DNA of 64,000 nt from Allolucifera butyrica (lineage in GTDB: Bacteria > Bacillota > Negativicutes > Sporomusales > UPPP01), in NCBI RefSeq assembly GCF_900476375.1, contig NZ_UPPP01000094.1, positions 180,177 through 244,176 on the forward strand, in the 5' to 3' direction. Positions 44,355 to 53,127 of the stretch are shown in pieces (positions within the stretch are counted from its first letter, which is position 1; every line of letters starts with the position of its first letter). A model generated the notes under the pieces. The model was not told the origin of the DNA. It did not search any database and saw nothing but the letters and a program-made list of their open reading frames with translations. A program made the translations under genes and the position numbers.

Positions 44355-44394
44355 AAAACCTATATGAGCGATTACTGCAAGAAGAGGACAAGAA

Positions 44395-45207
44395 ATGGCA
44401 GAACAAATAATAAGTCCACAAAACCCGCTTGTTAAAATGGCGGCGTCTTTAAAACAGAAAAAGAATAGAGACAAATACGGATTATTTGCCGTTGAAGGGA
44501 GCCGTCTGGCGGAAGAGGCGCTAAAATCCGGCTGGCCTGTGGAATATTGCTTTTTTACGGCAGAAGACAGCCAAAATGAACGGGCCGGTAAAATTATTGA
44601 AATGTTGCAAAGCCGTTCCTGCCGTATGCTGCAAATTTCCCGTTCCCTATATGATAAAATATCCGATACGGAGCAGGGACAGGGTGTTATACTACTGATA
44701 AAAAAACGACAAGCAGATATAAAGGCAGTTTTTAACAATAAGGAGACTTCTTTGCTTATTGTCCTTGATGAACTGCAAGATCCGGGAAATGTGGGAACCG
44801 TGATCCGGACGGCGGATGCCGCCGGTTGCGACGGTGTTATCCTTACACCGGGTTGTGCAGATTTATTTTCGGGTAAAACCATCAGAGCCAGTATGGGGTC
44901 GTTGTTTCACCTACCGGTGGTAGAAGCGATGCCGAAGTCTGCGGTTATCAGTATGTTGCGGGAAAAGAAAATTAAGCTGGCCGCTACGGCTTTGAACGAT
45001 GCCGATATTTATTTTGAAGCGGACCTGCGGGATTCGTTAGCCATTATTCTCGGCAATGAGGGACAAGGTGTCAGTGACGAAATGTTATCGGCAGCCGCCG
45101 TTAAATTACATATTCCGCTATATGGACAAGCCGAATCTTTAAATGTCGCTGCCTCAGCTGCGGTAATTCTCTATGAAGCGGCGCGGCAGCGCCGGGTTAA
45201 CTTGTAA
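44395..45207 (+). CDS. SpoU/TrmH-family RNA 2'-O-methyltransferase
   Basis: 270 aa: an N-terminal substrate-binding domain (KYGLFAVEGSRLAEEAL) and a C-terminal SPOUT catalytic domain. Its motif 1 is LDELQDPGNVGTVIRTADAAG, shown here as LDELQDPGNVGTVIRTADA. Motif 2 is ILGNEGQGVSDEM, and motif 3 is IPLYGQAESLNVAASAAVIL. It 2'-O-methylates a ribose in rRNA; target site unknown. In Firmicutes this gene often lies upstream of pheS, as here. ATG 44395 follows GAAGAGGACAAGAA. Confidence 0.88.
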   Translation: MAEQIISPQNPLVKMAASLKQKKNRDKYGLFAVEGSRLAEEALKSGWPVEYCFFTAEDSQNERAGKIIEMLQSRSCRMLQISRSLYDKISDTEQGQGVILLIKKRQADIKAVFNNKETSLLIVLDELQDPGNVGTVIRTADAAGCDGVILTPGCADLFSGKTIRASMGSLFHLPVVEAMPKSAVISMLREKKIKLAATALNDADIYFEADLRDSLAIILGNEGQGVSDEMLSAAAVKLHIPLYGQAESLNVAASAAVILYEAARQRRVNL

Positions 45208-45230
45208 TTTTAAGGGTGATATGCTATAAT
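45202..45230 (+). promoter_or_regulatory. Promoter upstream of yqzL
   Basis: TTGTAA (45202-45207, overlapping the methyltransferase stop), 17-bp spacer, TATAAT (45225-45230). Confidence 0.65.
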
Positions 45231-45286
45231 ACATCTAGCAATGACCTGAAATTCCAACGATGATCGGAAGAGAGGGTGTGTCTCAT

Positions 45287-45376
45287 GTGGTGACCGCCGA
45301 GTTCTTGTGGAAAATATTCGAAGCTACCGGTTCCATTGCTGTGTATCTACTGTATAAACGGTTAATGTTACAATAA
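45287..45376 (+). CDS. yqzL: YqzL family small protein (29 aa)
   Basis: Reads VVTAEFLWKIFEATGSIAVY then LLYKRLMLQ, matching the YqzL pattern of an aromatic-rich helix followed by TG-x-I-x-x-YLxYK. Function unknown; the family is widespread in Firmicutes. Two adjacent GTG codons (45287, 45290) follow AAGAGAGGGTG. The TAA stop (45374-45376) lies inside the AATAAT duplication that flanks the next element. Confidence 0.75.
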   Translation: MVTAEFLWKIFEATGSIAVYLLYKRLMLQ

Positions 45377-45377
45377 T

Positions 45378-45554
45378 GAGACTGCTTAAAAAGATGCAGA
45401 TACTAGGCGGGGCGAGCATTCGAACGAAGGCGTACTTAGGCGTACGTCGAAGTGAGAACGCACAGCCGCAACAACGTAAGGTCCCACATTTCGCAATGAT
45501 TCGAGTGACCGGGGACTGCGAAAAGTGGGATTGATGCACTTTTTAAGCAGTCTC
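45378..45554 (+). mobile_element. MITE-like palindromic-ended element, copy A (177 bp)
   Basis: Ends are a perfect 15-bp inverted repeat, GAGACTGCTTAAAAA (45378-45392) and TTTTTAAGCAGTCTC (45540-45554). AATAAT flanks it on both sides (45372-45377, 45555-45560) as an apparent target duplication. The interior has no plausible gene. Copy B at 51983-52159 is nearly identical in opposite orientation. The mobile origin is inferred; no transposase is in the window. Confidence 0.75.
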
Positions 45555-45569
45555 AATAATGAAAATTAT

Positions 45570-45800
45570 GATGACGGAGATAGTATGCCGGTGCTGTTTC
45601 TACAGGGAGGCTGCCGCCAAAGATTGAGAGCGGCACTGAAATTGTTGGCAGAAATTCACTCCTGAGTATTCGGACTGAAGGGTTTTCCTGGGTAGGTTCG
45701 GACGTTTTTTCCACGTTAACGGAAACAAAGTACTGAATTAGGGTGGTACCGCGGAAGTCAAGCTTTCGCCCCTTTATGGGGGCGGGAGCTTTTAATTTTT
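45570..45800 (+). promoter_or_regulatory. T-box riboswitch of pheST
   Basis: A stem I start GATGACGGAGATAGTATGCC, candidate specifier TTC (Phe) at 45655-45657, T-box GGGTGGTACCGCGG at 45741-45754, then a terminator AAGCTTTCGCCCC / GGGGGCGGGAGCTT with T-rich tail (45759-45797). It controls phenylalanyl-tRNA synthetase by tRNA-Phe charging. Confidence 0.93.
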
Positions 45801-45820
45801 TAAGATCTAGGAGGTATCCT

Positions 45821-46843
45821 ATGGAACAACAACTGGAAGTGTTAAAACAGGCGGCGATACAAGATTTGTCCCAAGCAGCCAACCTGGAAAAGCTGAATGA
45901 GATTCGCATCAAGTTTTTGGGGAAAAAAGGTAGTCTGACGGGGGTTCTAAGGGGATTGGGCGCATTAAGTCAGGAAGACCGTCCCCGCATCGGTCAAATG
46001 GTCAATGAAATCCGGGCGGAACTGGAAGCGGCCCTTGCCCGGAAGGGAGAAGAGTTAAAACAAGCGGAATTATCCCGGAAACTGGCTGCCGAAAAAATTG
46101 ATGTAACTTTACCCGGCCGCAGGAGTGCTGTTGGACATAAGCATCCCTTGACCCTCACGCTAAACCGGATCAAGGAAACGTTTATGCGAATGGGATTTGA
46201 TGTTGCCGAAGGACCGGAGGTTGAAACAGATTATTATAGTTTTGAAGCGCTGAACTTGCCTTCGGAACATCCCGCCAGGGATATGCAGGATTCTTTTTAC
46301 ATAACGGAAGAAATTTTATTAAGACCACATACATCGCCTGTACAGGTGCGTACCATGCAAGCAGCCGAACCGAATCAACCGATCCGGATCATTGCTCCGG
46401 GCAAGGTTTACCGCCGTGACTACGACGCGACGCACTCGCCCATATTTCACCAGATTGAAGGGCTGGTAGTCGACAAAAATATTAGTTTCGCCGATTTAAA
46501 GGGAACTTTGGAATTGTTTATTCACGATATTTTTGGCCGAAATGTAAAAGTGCGGTTTCGCCCCAGCTTTTTTCCCTTTACCGAACCTAGTGCGGAAGTG
46601 GATATATCCTGTGTAATGTGTGGCGGCAAAGGGTGCCGGGTATGTTCCAATACAGGCTGGCTGGAAATACTCGGGTCTGGTATGGTTCATCCCCGGGTGC
46701 TGGAAATGAGCAATTATGACCCGCAGCAAGTAAGCGGTTTTGCATTCGGCATGGGAGTGGAACGCATTGCTATGCTGGTATATGAAATTGATGATTTGCG
46801 GTTATTCTATGACAACGACATTCGCTTCTTGGGTCAATTTTAG
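45821..46843 (+). CDS. pheS: Phenylalanine-tRNA ligase alpha subunit
   Basis: 340 aa. An N-terminal coiled coil binds tRNA-Phe (about 1-90). The catalytic core has HPLTLTLNRIKETFMRMGF, LRPHTSPVQVRTM (motif 2 region), FHQIEGLVVD, and FGMGVERIAML (motif 3). ATG 45821 follows CTAGGAGGTATCCT; the open frame upstream is T-box terminator sequence. PheT follows after 14 bp. Confidence 0.97.
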   Translation: MEQQLEVLKQAAIQDLSQAANLEKLNEIRIKFLGKKGSLTGVLRGLGALSQEDRPRIGQMVNEIRAELEAALARKGEELKQAELSRKLAAEKIDVTLPGRRSAVGHKHPLTLTLNRIKETFMRMGFDVAEGPEVETDYYSFEALNLPSEHPARDMQDSFYITEEILLRPHTSPVQVRTMQAAEPNQPIRIIAPGKVYRRDYDATHSPIFHQIEGLVVDKNISFADLKGTLELFIHDIFGRNVKVRFRPSFFPFTEPSAEVDISCVMCGGKGCRVCSNTGWLEILGSGMVHPRVLEMSNYDPQQVSGFAFGMGVERIAMLVYEIDDLRLFYDNDIRFLGQF

Positions 46844-46857
46844 ACAGGAGGATCAGT

Positions 46858-49287
46858 ATGCGTGCATCAATTAAATGGTTAAAAGATTATGTGGAATTTT
46901 CTCAATCGCCGCAAGAACTGGCCGATATGCTTACCATGGCCGGAGTGCCTGTGGCGTATGTTGAAGAATTAGGTAAGGGAATTGAAAATGTGGTAACCGG
47001 GAAAATCATTGCTCTGGAGCGGCATCCGCATGCCGATAAACTGTCTGTCTGCAAGGTCGATACAGGAAAAGAGATTTTAACGATCGTGACGGGGGCAACG
47101 AATATCCGGCAGGGCCATGTAGTACCGGTTGCTTTAGTAGGGGCTAAATTACCCAGTGGCGTGGAAATCGGACTGACTGATCTACGGGGCATTGCGTCGG
47201 CGGGAATGATGTGTTCGGCGGAAGAATTAAATATGGATACTAAAATTATTCCGGTGGAAGCCCGGGACGGAATTTATATTTTACCCTCCGATACCCGTTT
47301 GGGAGTTGATATAAGAAGTGTTCTCGGCCTGGACGACTTTGTTCTGGAATTTGAGCTGACGGCCAATCGGGCCGATTGCTTCAGTGTCCTGGGTCTGGCC
47401 AGAGAGATTGCCGTTCTGACAGGCGGCACACTGAGAAAACCAATGCTGACTTTACGGGAAGAAGGACGCGAAAAGGCGCCTTCCTTAGCGGCCGTTACCA
47501 TTGAGGAACCGACCTTATGCCCCCGGTTTACCGCCCGGGTCCTGCAGAATATAAAAATCGGCCCGTCTCCTTTATGGCTGCAGCAGCGGATTCAGGCAGC
47601 CGGTATGCGGCCCATAAGTAATGTAGTCGACGTAACCAATTTTGTTATGCTGGAAATGGGGCAGCCGATGCATGCCTATGATTACAACCTGGTCTCCCGC
47701 CATGAATTATTTGTCCGGAAAGCGAATCCAGGGGAAAAGATAACTACTCTGGATGGAACGAAACGCGAATTAAATCCGGATATGCTGGTTATTGCCGATG
47801 CGGTACAGGCAGTTGGCGTTGCCGGGGTCATGGGCGGACTCGCCACGGAGGTTACGGCCAACACCAAAAATGTGCTATTGGAAGCAGCTGCTTTTCAAGG
47901 GGTGAGTATCCGCAAAACTTCCCGGGTTTTGGGCTTGCGCTCGGAAGCGTCGGGACGGTTCGAACGGGGTATCGATACGGCCAATATTGTCCGGGCTTTG
48001 GACCGGGCTGCCAAGTTGCTGGAGGAAATGGGAGCCTGTCAGGTTTGTCCCGGTATTATCGACAGTTATCCCGGTCTTGCATTACCGCGGCAGGTCACGT
48101 TTACACCGACTGAAATCAACGCCCATCTGGGAACGGATATACCGAAAAAAGCAATGGTAGATATTCTAAGGAGACTGGAATTTGAAACCGATGCGCAGGG
48201 TGATAAAATTGTAGTGACCGTACCGTCTTGGCGTGGGGATGTGACCCGGGCCGCCGATATTAGTGAGGAAATTGCCCGGATATACGGTTACAACCGGATT
48301 CAGTCCACTACTCCCTGCAGTAATATGGCGCGTGGCAGTCAAAGCAGTGATCAGACGGCCATTGACCAAATTAAGGATATTTTGTCCGGCATCGGGTTCT
48401 ATGAAGTAATATCCTTTAGTTTTACCCATCCTTCGATCTATGATAAACTGAATTTTCCCGAAGACAGCCGGCTGCGCTGCGCTATTCCGTTAATGAATCC
48501 GATTACGGACGATTATCCGCTGCTGCGGACAACTTTGCTCGGCGGAACTCTGGAAACAGCTGTCCGTAATTTTTCCCGGAAGAATGATGATTTTAAAATT
48601 TATGAAGTTGGTAATGTTTATTGGCCGGATACGTTGCCTTTAACGGATTTACCGGTGGAAAGAATGATGCTCTGCGGGGCATTGACCGGAAAACGCCAGG
48701 AAACCGCCTGGAACAGTTCCCGGGATACGGTCGATTTTTATGATGCCAAAGGTGCCATAGAGACGCTTTTGGAACAACTTGGCGTTACCGGATATGAAGT
48801 TGCGGCAGGGGAACACGCGTCCCTGCATCCCGGGAAAACAGCTATTTTCTGTCTTCATGGCGAAGAAATCGGCATTGTGGGGGAAGTGCATCCGAAAGTG
48901 CAAAGTGCATTTGCCATAAACCGAAAAATCTATGTTTTTGAGGTGAATCTCCAGGCGCTAATTAAGCATGCATCCTTCATCAAACCGTATTGTGCTTTGC
49001 CGAAATATCCTGCCATTCAGCGTGACTTGGCGTTGGTGCTGCCGGAAACTACGCCAGCTTCAGAGGTCGTGGAAACGATAAAAGCCTGTGGCGGGACGTT
49101 GCTGACGGCTATCCGGCTCTTTGACGTTTATACCGGGGAACAGGTAGCCCAGGGGTTACGGAGTTTGGCCTTTTCCCTGACCTTCCGCGCTTTAGATCGA
49201 ACATTGACCGATAACGAAGTTGATGACTACTACAAAAAGATAATTGTTCATTTAGAAGATACATTGACGGCTAAGCTGCGGACCTAA
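46858..49287 (+). CDS. pheT: Phenylalanine-tRNA ligase beta subunit
   Basis: 809 aa, full length. It has an EMAP-like tRNA-binding domain (about 40-150, VDTGKEILTIVTGATNIRQG), the B3/B4 editing domain (ISNVVDVTNFVMLEMGQPMH), B5 (VPSWRGDVTRAADISEEIAR), the inactive synthetase core, and the C-terminal anticodon-binding FDX-ACB domain (KYPAIQRDLALVLPE). ATG 46858 follows ACAGGAGGATCAGT. Forms the alpha2beta2 enzyme with PheS. Confidence 0.97.
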   Translation: MRASIKWLKDYVEFSQSPQELADMLTMAGVPVAYVEELGKGIENVVTGKIIALERHPHADKLSVCKVDTGKEILTIVTGATNIRQGHVVPVALVGAKLPSGVEIGLTDLRGIASAGMMCSAEELNMDTKIIPVEARDGIYILPSDTRLGVDIRSVLGLDDFVLEFELTANRADCFSVLGLAREIAVLTGGTLRKPMLTLREEGREKAPSLAAVTIEEPTLCPRFTARVLQNIKIGPSPLWLQQRIQAAGMRPISNVVDVTNFVMLEMGQPMHAYDYNLVSRHELFVRKANPGEKITTLDGTKRELNPDMLVIADAVQAVGVAGVMGGLATEVTANTKNVLLEAAAFQGVSIRKTSRVLGLRSEASGRFERGIDTANIVRALDRAAKLLEEMGACQVCPGIIDSYPGLALPRQVTFTPTEINAHLGTDIPKKAMVDILRRLEFETDAQGDKIVVTVPSWRGDVTRAADISEEIARIYGYNRIQSTTPCSNMARGSQSSDQTAIDQIKDILSGIGFYEVISFSFTHPSIYDKLNFPEDSRLRCAIPLMNPITDDYPLLRTTLLGGTLETAVRNFSRKNDDFKIYEVGNVYWPDTLPLTDLPVERMMLCGALTGKRQETAWNSSRDTVDFYDAKGAIETLLEQLGVTGYEVAAGEHASLHPGKTAIFCLHGEEIGIVGEVHPKVQSAFAINRKIYVFEVNLQALIKHASFIKPYCALPKYPAIQRDLALVLPETTPASEVVETIKACGGTLLTAIRLFDVYTGEQVAQGLRSLAFSLTFRALDRTLTDNEVDDYYKKIIVHLEDTLTAKLRT

Positions 49288-49411
49288 AGCAGAAACGTCT
49301 TTGCTAAAAATACATTTATGACTTTACCTGGGCCGGATTTTGTGTTACACTGTTAACCAGGACGGACGATTGGTGGAATGTATTGTATTTTTAGTAAAGA
49401 GGGGGAAGAGG

Positions 49412-50809
49412 ATGAGTGTTTTTCGCACCAAGAGTATTGAACTATTGAAAGAAGGAGCAGAAAAAAAGGGCCTGAAAAAGACTCTGGGCGCTACGGACTT
49501 AGTGCTTTTAGGAATCGGCTGCATTGTCGGCACCGGCATTTTTGTATTGACCGGCGTGGCAGCGGCTAAATATGCGGGTCCCGGCATTATGCTTTCTTTT
49601 GTACTTTCCGGTATTGCCTGTGCTTTTGCGGCTCTCGCATATGCGGAACTGGCGGCGATTGTTCCCATTGCCGGCAGCGCCTATACTTATTCTTATGCGG
49701 CTTTAGGCGAAATTGTCGCCTGGATTGTGGGCTGGAATTTAATTCTGGAGTATTCGGTAGGTTCCAGTGCCGTCGCTGCGGGGTGGTCCGGTTATGTGAC
49801 CGGATTGCTGAAAGCGGGGGGGATCGAATTACCCAAGATGTTTACGGCGGTTCCTGCCGACGGCGGTATTGTAAATCTGCCGGCCATGTTTATTGCCTTA
49901 TTTTTGAGTTATCTCCTGGTACGCGGTACAAAAGAAAGTGCTACATTAAACAGAATCCTGGTAGTCATTAAATTAGCGGCTGTTTTTATTTTTTTACTTT
50001 TGGCGGGTCCCAAAGTGAATCCTGCTAATTGGTCACCCTTAATGCCCTTTGGATTTTCCGGTGTAGCCGCCGGAGCGGCCATTATCTTTTTCGCCTATAT
50101 TGGTTTTGATGCGGTAGCTACGGCAGCGGAAGAGTGCAAGAATCCAAACCGGGATTTGCCGATCGGGATTATCGGTTCTTTGATTGCGTGTACAGTGCTT
50201 TATATTGTAGTAGCCGGTGTATTGACCGGAGTGGTGCCATACCAGCAATTGAACAATGCCGAGCCGGTCGCGTATGCCTTGCGGGCGATCGGTTATAATA
50301 TGGGATCGGCTTTGGTGGGTACCGGTGCAATCTGCGGCATTACAACTGTTTTATTGGTTTTAATGTATGGCCAGACCCGTATATTTTTCGCCATGTCCCG
50401 GGACGGCTTGATTCCGGCGGGAATTTGCAAGGTGCATCCTAAATATGGAACTCCTCACATTATAACTATCATTGCGGGCATTGCGGTAGCATTAATCGCC
50501 GGGTTTACCCCGATCGGGATTATTGCGGAATTAACGAATATCGGTACATTATTTGCATTTGTGGTGGCTGCGATCGGTGTGTTTGTCCTGCGGCACACCA
50601 AACCGGATATACCCCGTCCCTTCCGATGTCCGGCAGTGCCGTTAGTGGCGCCTTTGGCTGTTATTTTCTGCGGTTATTTAATGTATAATTTACCGGCAGA
50701 GACTTGGGTCCGCTTTTTTGTCTGGAGCGGCATCGGTTTCATTGTATATTTCCTGTATGGTTACCGGAAAAGTGTACTGAATAAATCAGCAGCGGTTATT
50801 AACGAGTAG
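49412..50809 (+). CDS. APC-superfamily amino acid permease
   Basis: 465 aa, 12 or more membrane segments. GIGCIVGTGIFVLTGVAAA near the N-terminus is the substrate-binding helix of cationic amino acid transporter-type permeases (YfnA/CAT-like), and FFAYIGFDAVATAAEE and NRDLPIGIIGSL follow. ATG 49412 lies behind GAGGGGGAAGAGG; the frame runs 24 codons further upstream without support. Proton symport is likely; substrate unknown. Confidence 0.88.
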   Translation: MSVFRTKSIELLKEGAEKKGLKKTLGATDLVLLGIGCIVGTGIFVLTGVAAAKYAGPGIMLSFVLSGIACAFAALAYAELAAIVPIAGSAYTYSYAALGEIVAWIVGWNLILEYSVGSSAVAAGWSGYVTGLLKAGGIELPKMFTAVPADGGIVNLPAMFIALFLSYLLVRGTKESATLNRILVVIKLAAVFIFLLLAGPKVNPANWSPLMPFGFSGVAAGAAIIFFAYIGFDAVATAAEECKNPNRDLPIGIIGSLIACTVLYIVVAGVLTGVVPYQQLNNAEPVAYALRAIGYNMGSALVGTGAICGITTVLLVLMYGQTRIFFAMSRDGLIPAGICKVHPKYGTPHIITIIAGIAVALIAGFTPIGIIAELTNIGTLFAFVVAAIGVFVLRHTKPDIPRPFRCPAVPLVAPLAVIFCGYLMYNLPAETWVRFFVWSGIGFIVYFLYGYRKSVLNKSAAVINE

Positions 50810-50816
50810 GTTTATG

Positions 50817-50850
50817 AAAGACAGTTTAGGAACTCCTGAGCTGTCTTTTT
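50817..50850 (+). terminator. Terminator after the permease gene
   Basis: AAAGACAG / CTGTCTTT hairpin followed by T. Confidence 0.82.
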
Positions 50851-50962
50851 CCTTTTCCCGGCATTGCAGGAATAAGTTTACCCGTTGTAGAAAAGATGAT
50901 ATGTCCCATTTTTTGCAGTTTAGGGTGTGAAATGTGGGTATAATGTGCTATTAGGTGAGTAT

Positions 50963-51220
50963 ATGAACAAAAAACGATGCAGAGTCACAGTGGAAATTTT
51001 CGGCGAAACTTACCCGGTTAAAGGGGATGTAGAAGCGGAAAGAATTTTGCAAGCTGCGGCTTTATTAGATGATAAAATGAAGAAAATAGCCAAGACCAAT
51101 CCGCTGCTGTCTTCGGCCCGGATTGCGGTATTGGCCGCTTTGAATATAGCCGATGAATATTTGCGGCTGGATCAGGATTATCAACAACTCATGCAAATGG
51201 TAAAGGATGCGGAGCGGTAA
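50963..51220 (+). CDS. zapA: Cell division protein ZapA
   Basis: 85 aa. Begins MNKKRCRVTVEIFGETYPVKG, the ZapA globular head, followed by ERILQAAALLDDKMKKIA and a helical tail (IAVLAALNIADEYLRL) that forms the coiled-coil dimer. It bundles FtsZ filaments. ATG 50963 follows TTAGGTGAGTAT; the open frame upstream lacks support. In Firmicutes it often lies near pheT and mutS2, as in this window. Confidence 0.88.
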   Translation: MNKKRCRVTVEIFGETYPVKGDVEAERILQAAALLDDKMKKIAKTNPLLSSARIAVLAALNIADEYLRLDQDYQQLMQMVKDAER

Positions 51221-51276
51221 TCTGAATACCACCCTTGCTGTTTGTTTATAATAACAAGCAGAAAAGGGGTGTTAAC

Positions 51277-51951
51277 GTGTTTGGCTATGAGGGTGTCGGA
51301 CAGATTTTATTGCGGCTGATTGTCTTATTTGGAGCGGCTTTGCTGGTAGTCCGCCTGATGGGAAATCGCACGGTTGGCCAATTGTCACCTTTTGATTTTG
51401 TCATTATGGTTGGTATTGGCGATATTATTATTACGGCTTCTATGGATAAAAACAGCACACTGATGACAGGCGTCGAGGGCTTGGTGGCATTACTGGTGTT
51501 GCAGCAAATACTATCCCGTCTGGCCCTCAAGAGCGTCACTTTACGCAAATGGTTTGAAGGAAAGCCGGTTGTATTGGTCCAGGACGGAAAACTGCTAAAA
51601 GAGAATTTTATTAAGACGCAGTTTAATTATGATGATTTGCGGCAGGAGCTTCACCGCCAAGGATTGGATATTAGCAATTTGCAGGATATTAAACTCGGCC
51701 GGCTGGAAAGCTGCGGCACGTTTAGCGTAATAAAAGTGGCTGACGCCGAACCGATAACCCGCCGTGACTTCAAGGATTTCTTCCAGCAAATGCATGAGAA
51801 TCCGCTAAGCCAGGCCGGAGTTGACTGGGGAAAGATAGAACAGTTCATGAATGATATGCGTTATTTAACGGAAAAATTTAAACAACAGGAAACGATTATG
51901 GCGGAAAACAGTCAGTCTACAGGAACAAGCAATACGAAAGAGTTGCACTAA
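51277..51951 (+). CDS. DUF421 (YetF/YcaP-type) membrane protein
   Basis: 224 aa. Three N-terminal membrane helices (ILLRLIVLFGAALLVVRLMG, FVIMVGIGDIIITA, GVEGLVALLVLQQILSRL) and the hallmark GNRTVGQLSPFDFVIMVGIG. The cytoplasmic domain contains FNYDDLRQELHRQGL and GRLESCGTFSVIK. The family is common in spore formers and functionally undefined. GTG 51277 follows GAAAAGGGGTG. Copy B of the repeat element lies 31 bp after the stop. Confidence 0.88.
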   Translation: MFGYEGVGQILLRLIVLFGAALLVVRLMGNRTVGQLSPFDFVIMVGIGDIIITASMDKNSTLMTGVEGLVALLVLQQILSRLALKSVTLRKWFEGKPVVLVQDGKLLKENFIKTQFNYDDLRQELHRQGLDISNLQDIKLGRLESCGTFSVIKVADAEPITRRDFKDFFQQMHENPLSQAGVDWGKIEQFMNDMRYLTEKFKQQETIMAENSQSTGTSNTKELH

Positions 51952-51982
51952 GGGGGAGGGGCGCGACCCTTCTTCTTTTTTA

Positions 51983-52159
51983 GAGCCTGCGTAAAAAGCG
52001 TATCAATCCCACTTTTCGTAGTCCCCGGTCACTCGAATCATTGCGAAATGTGGGACCTTACGTTGTTGCGGCTGTGCGTTCTCACTTCGACGTACGCCTA
52101 AGTACGCCTTCGTTCGAATGCTCGCCCCGCCTAGTATCTGCATCTTTTTAAGCAGGCTC
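51983..52159 (-). mobile_element. MITE-like palindromic-ended element, copy B (177 bp)
   Basis: Same sequence as copy A (45378-45554) in reverse, with only a few differences by eye. Ends GAGCCTGCGTAAAAA / TTTTTAAGCAGGCTC, one mismatch. Flanked by TTTTA on each side (51978-51982, 52160-52164). No gene lies inside. Confidence 0.75.
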
Positions 52160-52212
52160 TTTTAGGAAATAAGGAGAGTGTGTGGAATGATATATGACGG
52201 GAACTTGGGCAT

Positions 52213-53127
52213 ATGCCGGTTCTGTTAATCTTTATCGATGGGCTGGGACTAGGCGAAAGGGACCCCGCTATCAATCCGTTATGCCGTTTTCCAATGCGGT
52301 TTTTTTCCCAACATTTTGATCAGCCCTTAACACGGGTGCTGCCGGGCACAGTTGGGGATGTTACCGTAATTCCCACCGACGCTGCGTTGGGAGTGCCCGG
52401 TTTGCCGCAGAGCGCCACAGGACAGGCCGCACTTTTTACCGGTGTGAATGCGCCACATTTTATGGGGCGGCACATACAGGCCTTTCCGGGTCCCCGCTTG
52501 ACAGGGCTAATTCATCAATATAGTATTATGAAGCAGCTAAAAGAAAAAAATTTCCGGGTTACCTCTGCCAATATGTATACTTCTGATTATATGGAGCTTG
52601 CAGCCGCCGGTAAAAGGCGCCATGCCGCAACCACGCTTACAATCCTAAGCGCCGGTGAGCCTTTGCGCTCCCTTGCCGAAATGGAGAAAGGCATGGCCGT
52701 TTATCAGGATCTGACCAATGAAATGCTGCCACTGCTTGGAGTCCGGAATGTACCTGTAATTACCCCGGCGACAGCCGGCCAGCGTTTACTGACGATCGCC
52801 GGAAGACACCATTTTACCTTATTTGAGTACTTTCAGACTGACCGTTGTGGTCATAAAAGAGATTGGGAAAATGCCCGCAAAATAGTCATGACACTGGATG
52901 AATTTTTTCTGGCACTCTATCGGCACACGCCGCCGGACACGCTGGTGATTATTACCAGTGATCATGGAAACTTTGAAGATTTTAGCATAAAAACCCATAC
53001 AACCAATTTAGTTCCGACCATCTTATGGGGACGGAGTTCCCGGGAATTTGCCTTACAGATTAAAGATTTGACGGATATAACTCCCGGTATTTTAGGTTTT
53101 TTGGAAAGGAATGAATCGTGTGGTTGA
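52213..53127 (+). CDS. Alkaline-phosphatase-superfamily metalloenzyme
   Basis: 304 aa. LIFIDGLGLGERDPA gives the first metal-binding Asp, QSATGQAALFTG the likely nucleophilic Thr/Ser region, FEYFQTDRCGHKRDW and IITSDHGNFED the second metal set, and HTTNLVPTILWG a third His. This is the fold of phosphoglycerate mutase (iPGM), phosphopentomutase and alkaline phosphatase, but the protein is shorter than iPGM. Substrate unknown. ATG 52213 is the only usable start, with a weak ribosome site. It overlaps the U32 gene. Confidence 0.8.
   Translation: MPVLLIFIDGLGLGERDPAINPLCRFPMRFFSQHFDQPLTRVLPGTVGDVTVIPTDAALGVPGLPQSATGQAALFTGVNAPHFMGRHIQAFPGPRLTGLIHQYSIMKQLKEKNFRVTSANMYTSDYMELAAAGKRRHAATTLTILSAGEPLRSLAEMEKGMAVYQDLTNEMLPLLGVRNVPVITPATAGQRLLTIAGRHHFTLFEYFQTDRCGHKRDWENARKIVMTLDEFFLALYRHTPPDTLVIITSDHGNFEDFSIKTHTTNLVPTILWGRSSREFALQIKDLTDITPGILGFLERNESCG

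Noticed and set aside
45324..45539. Minus-strand 71-codon ORF across copy A of the 177-bp element
   Set aside because: It spans part of yqzL (reverse) and the element and has no ribosome site; open by chance.
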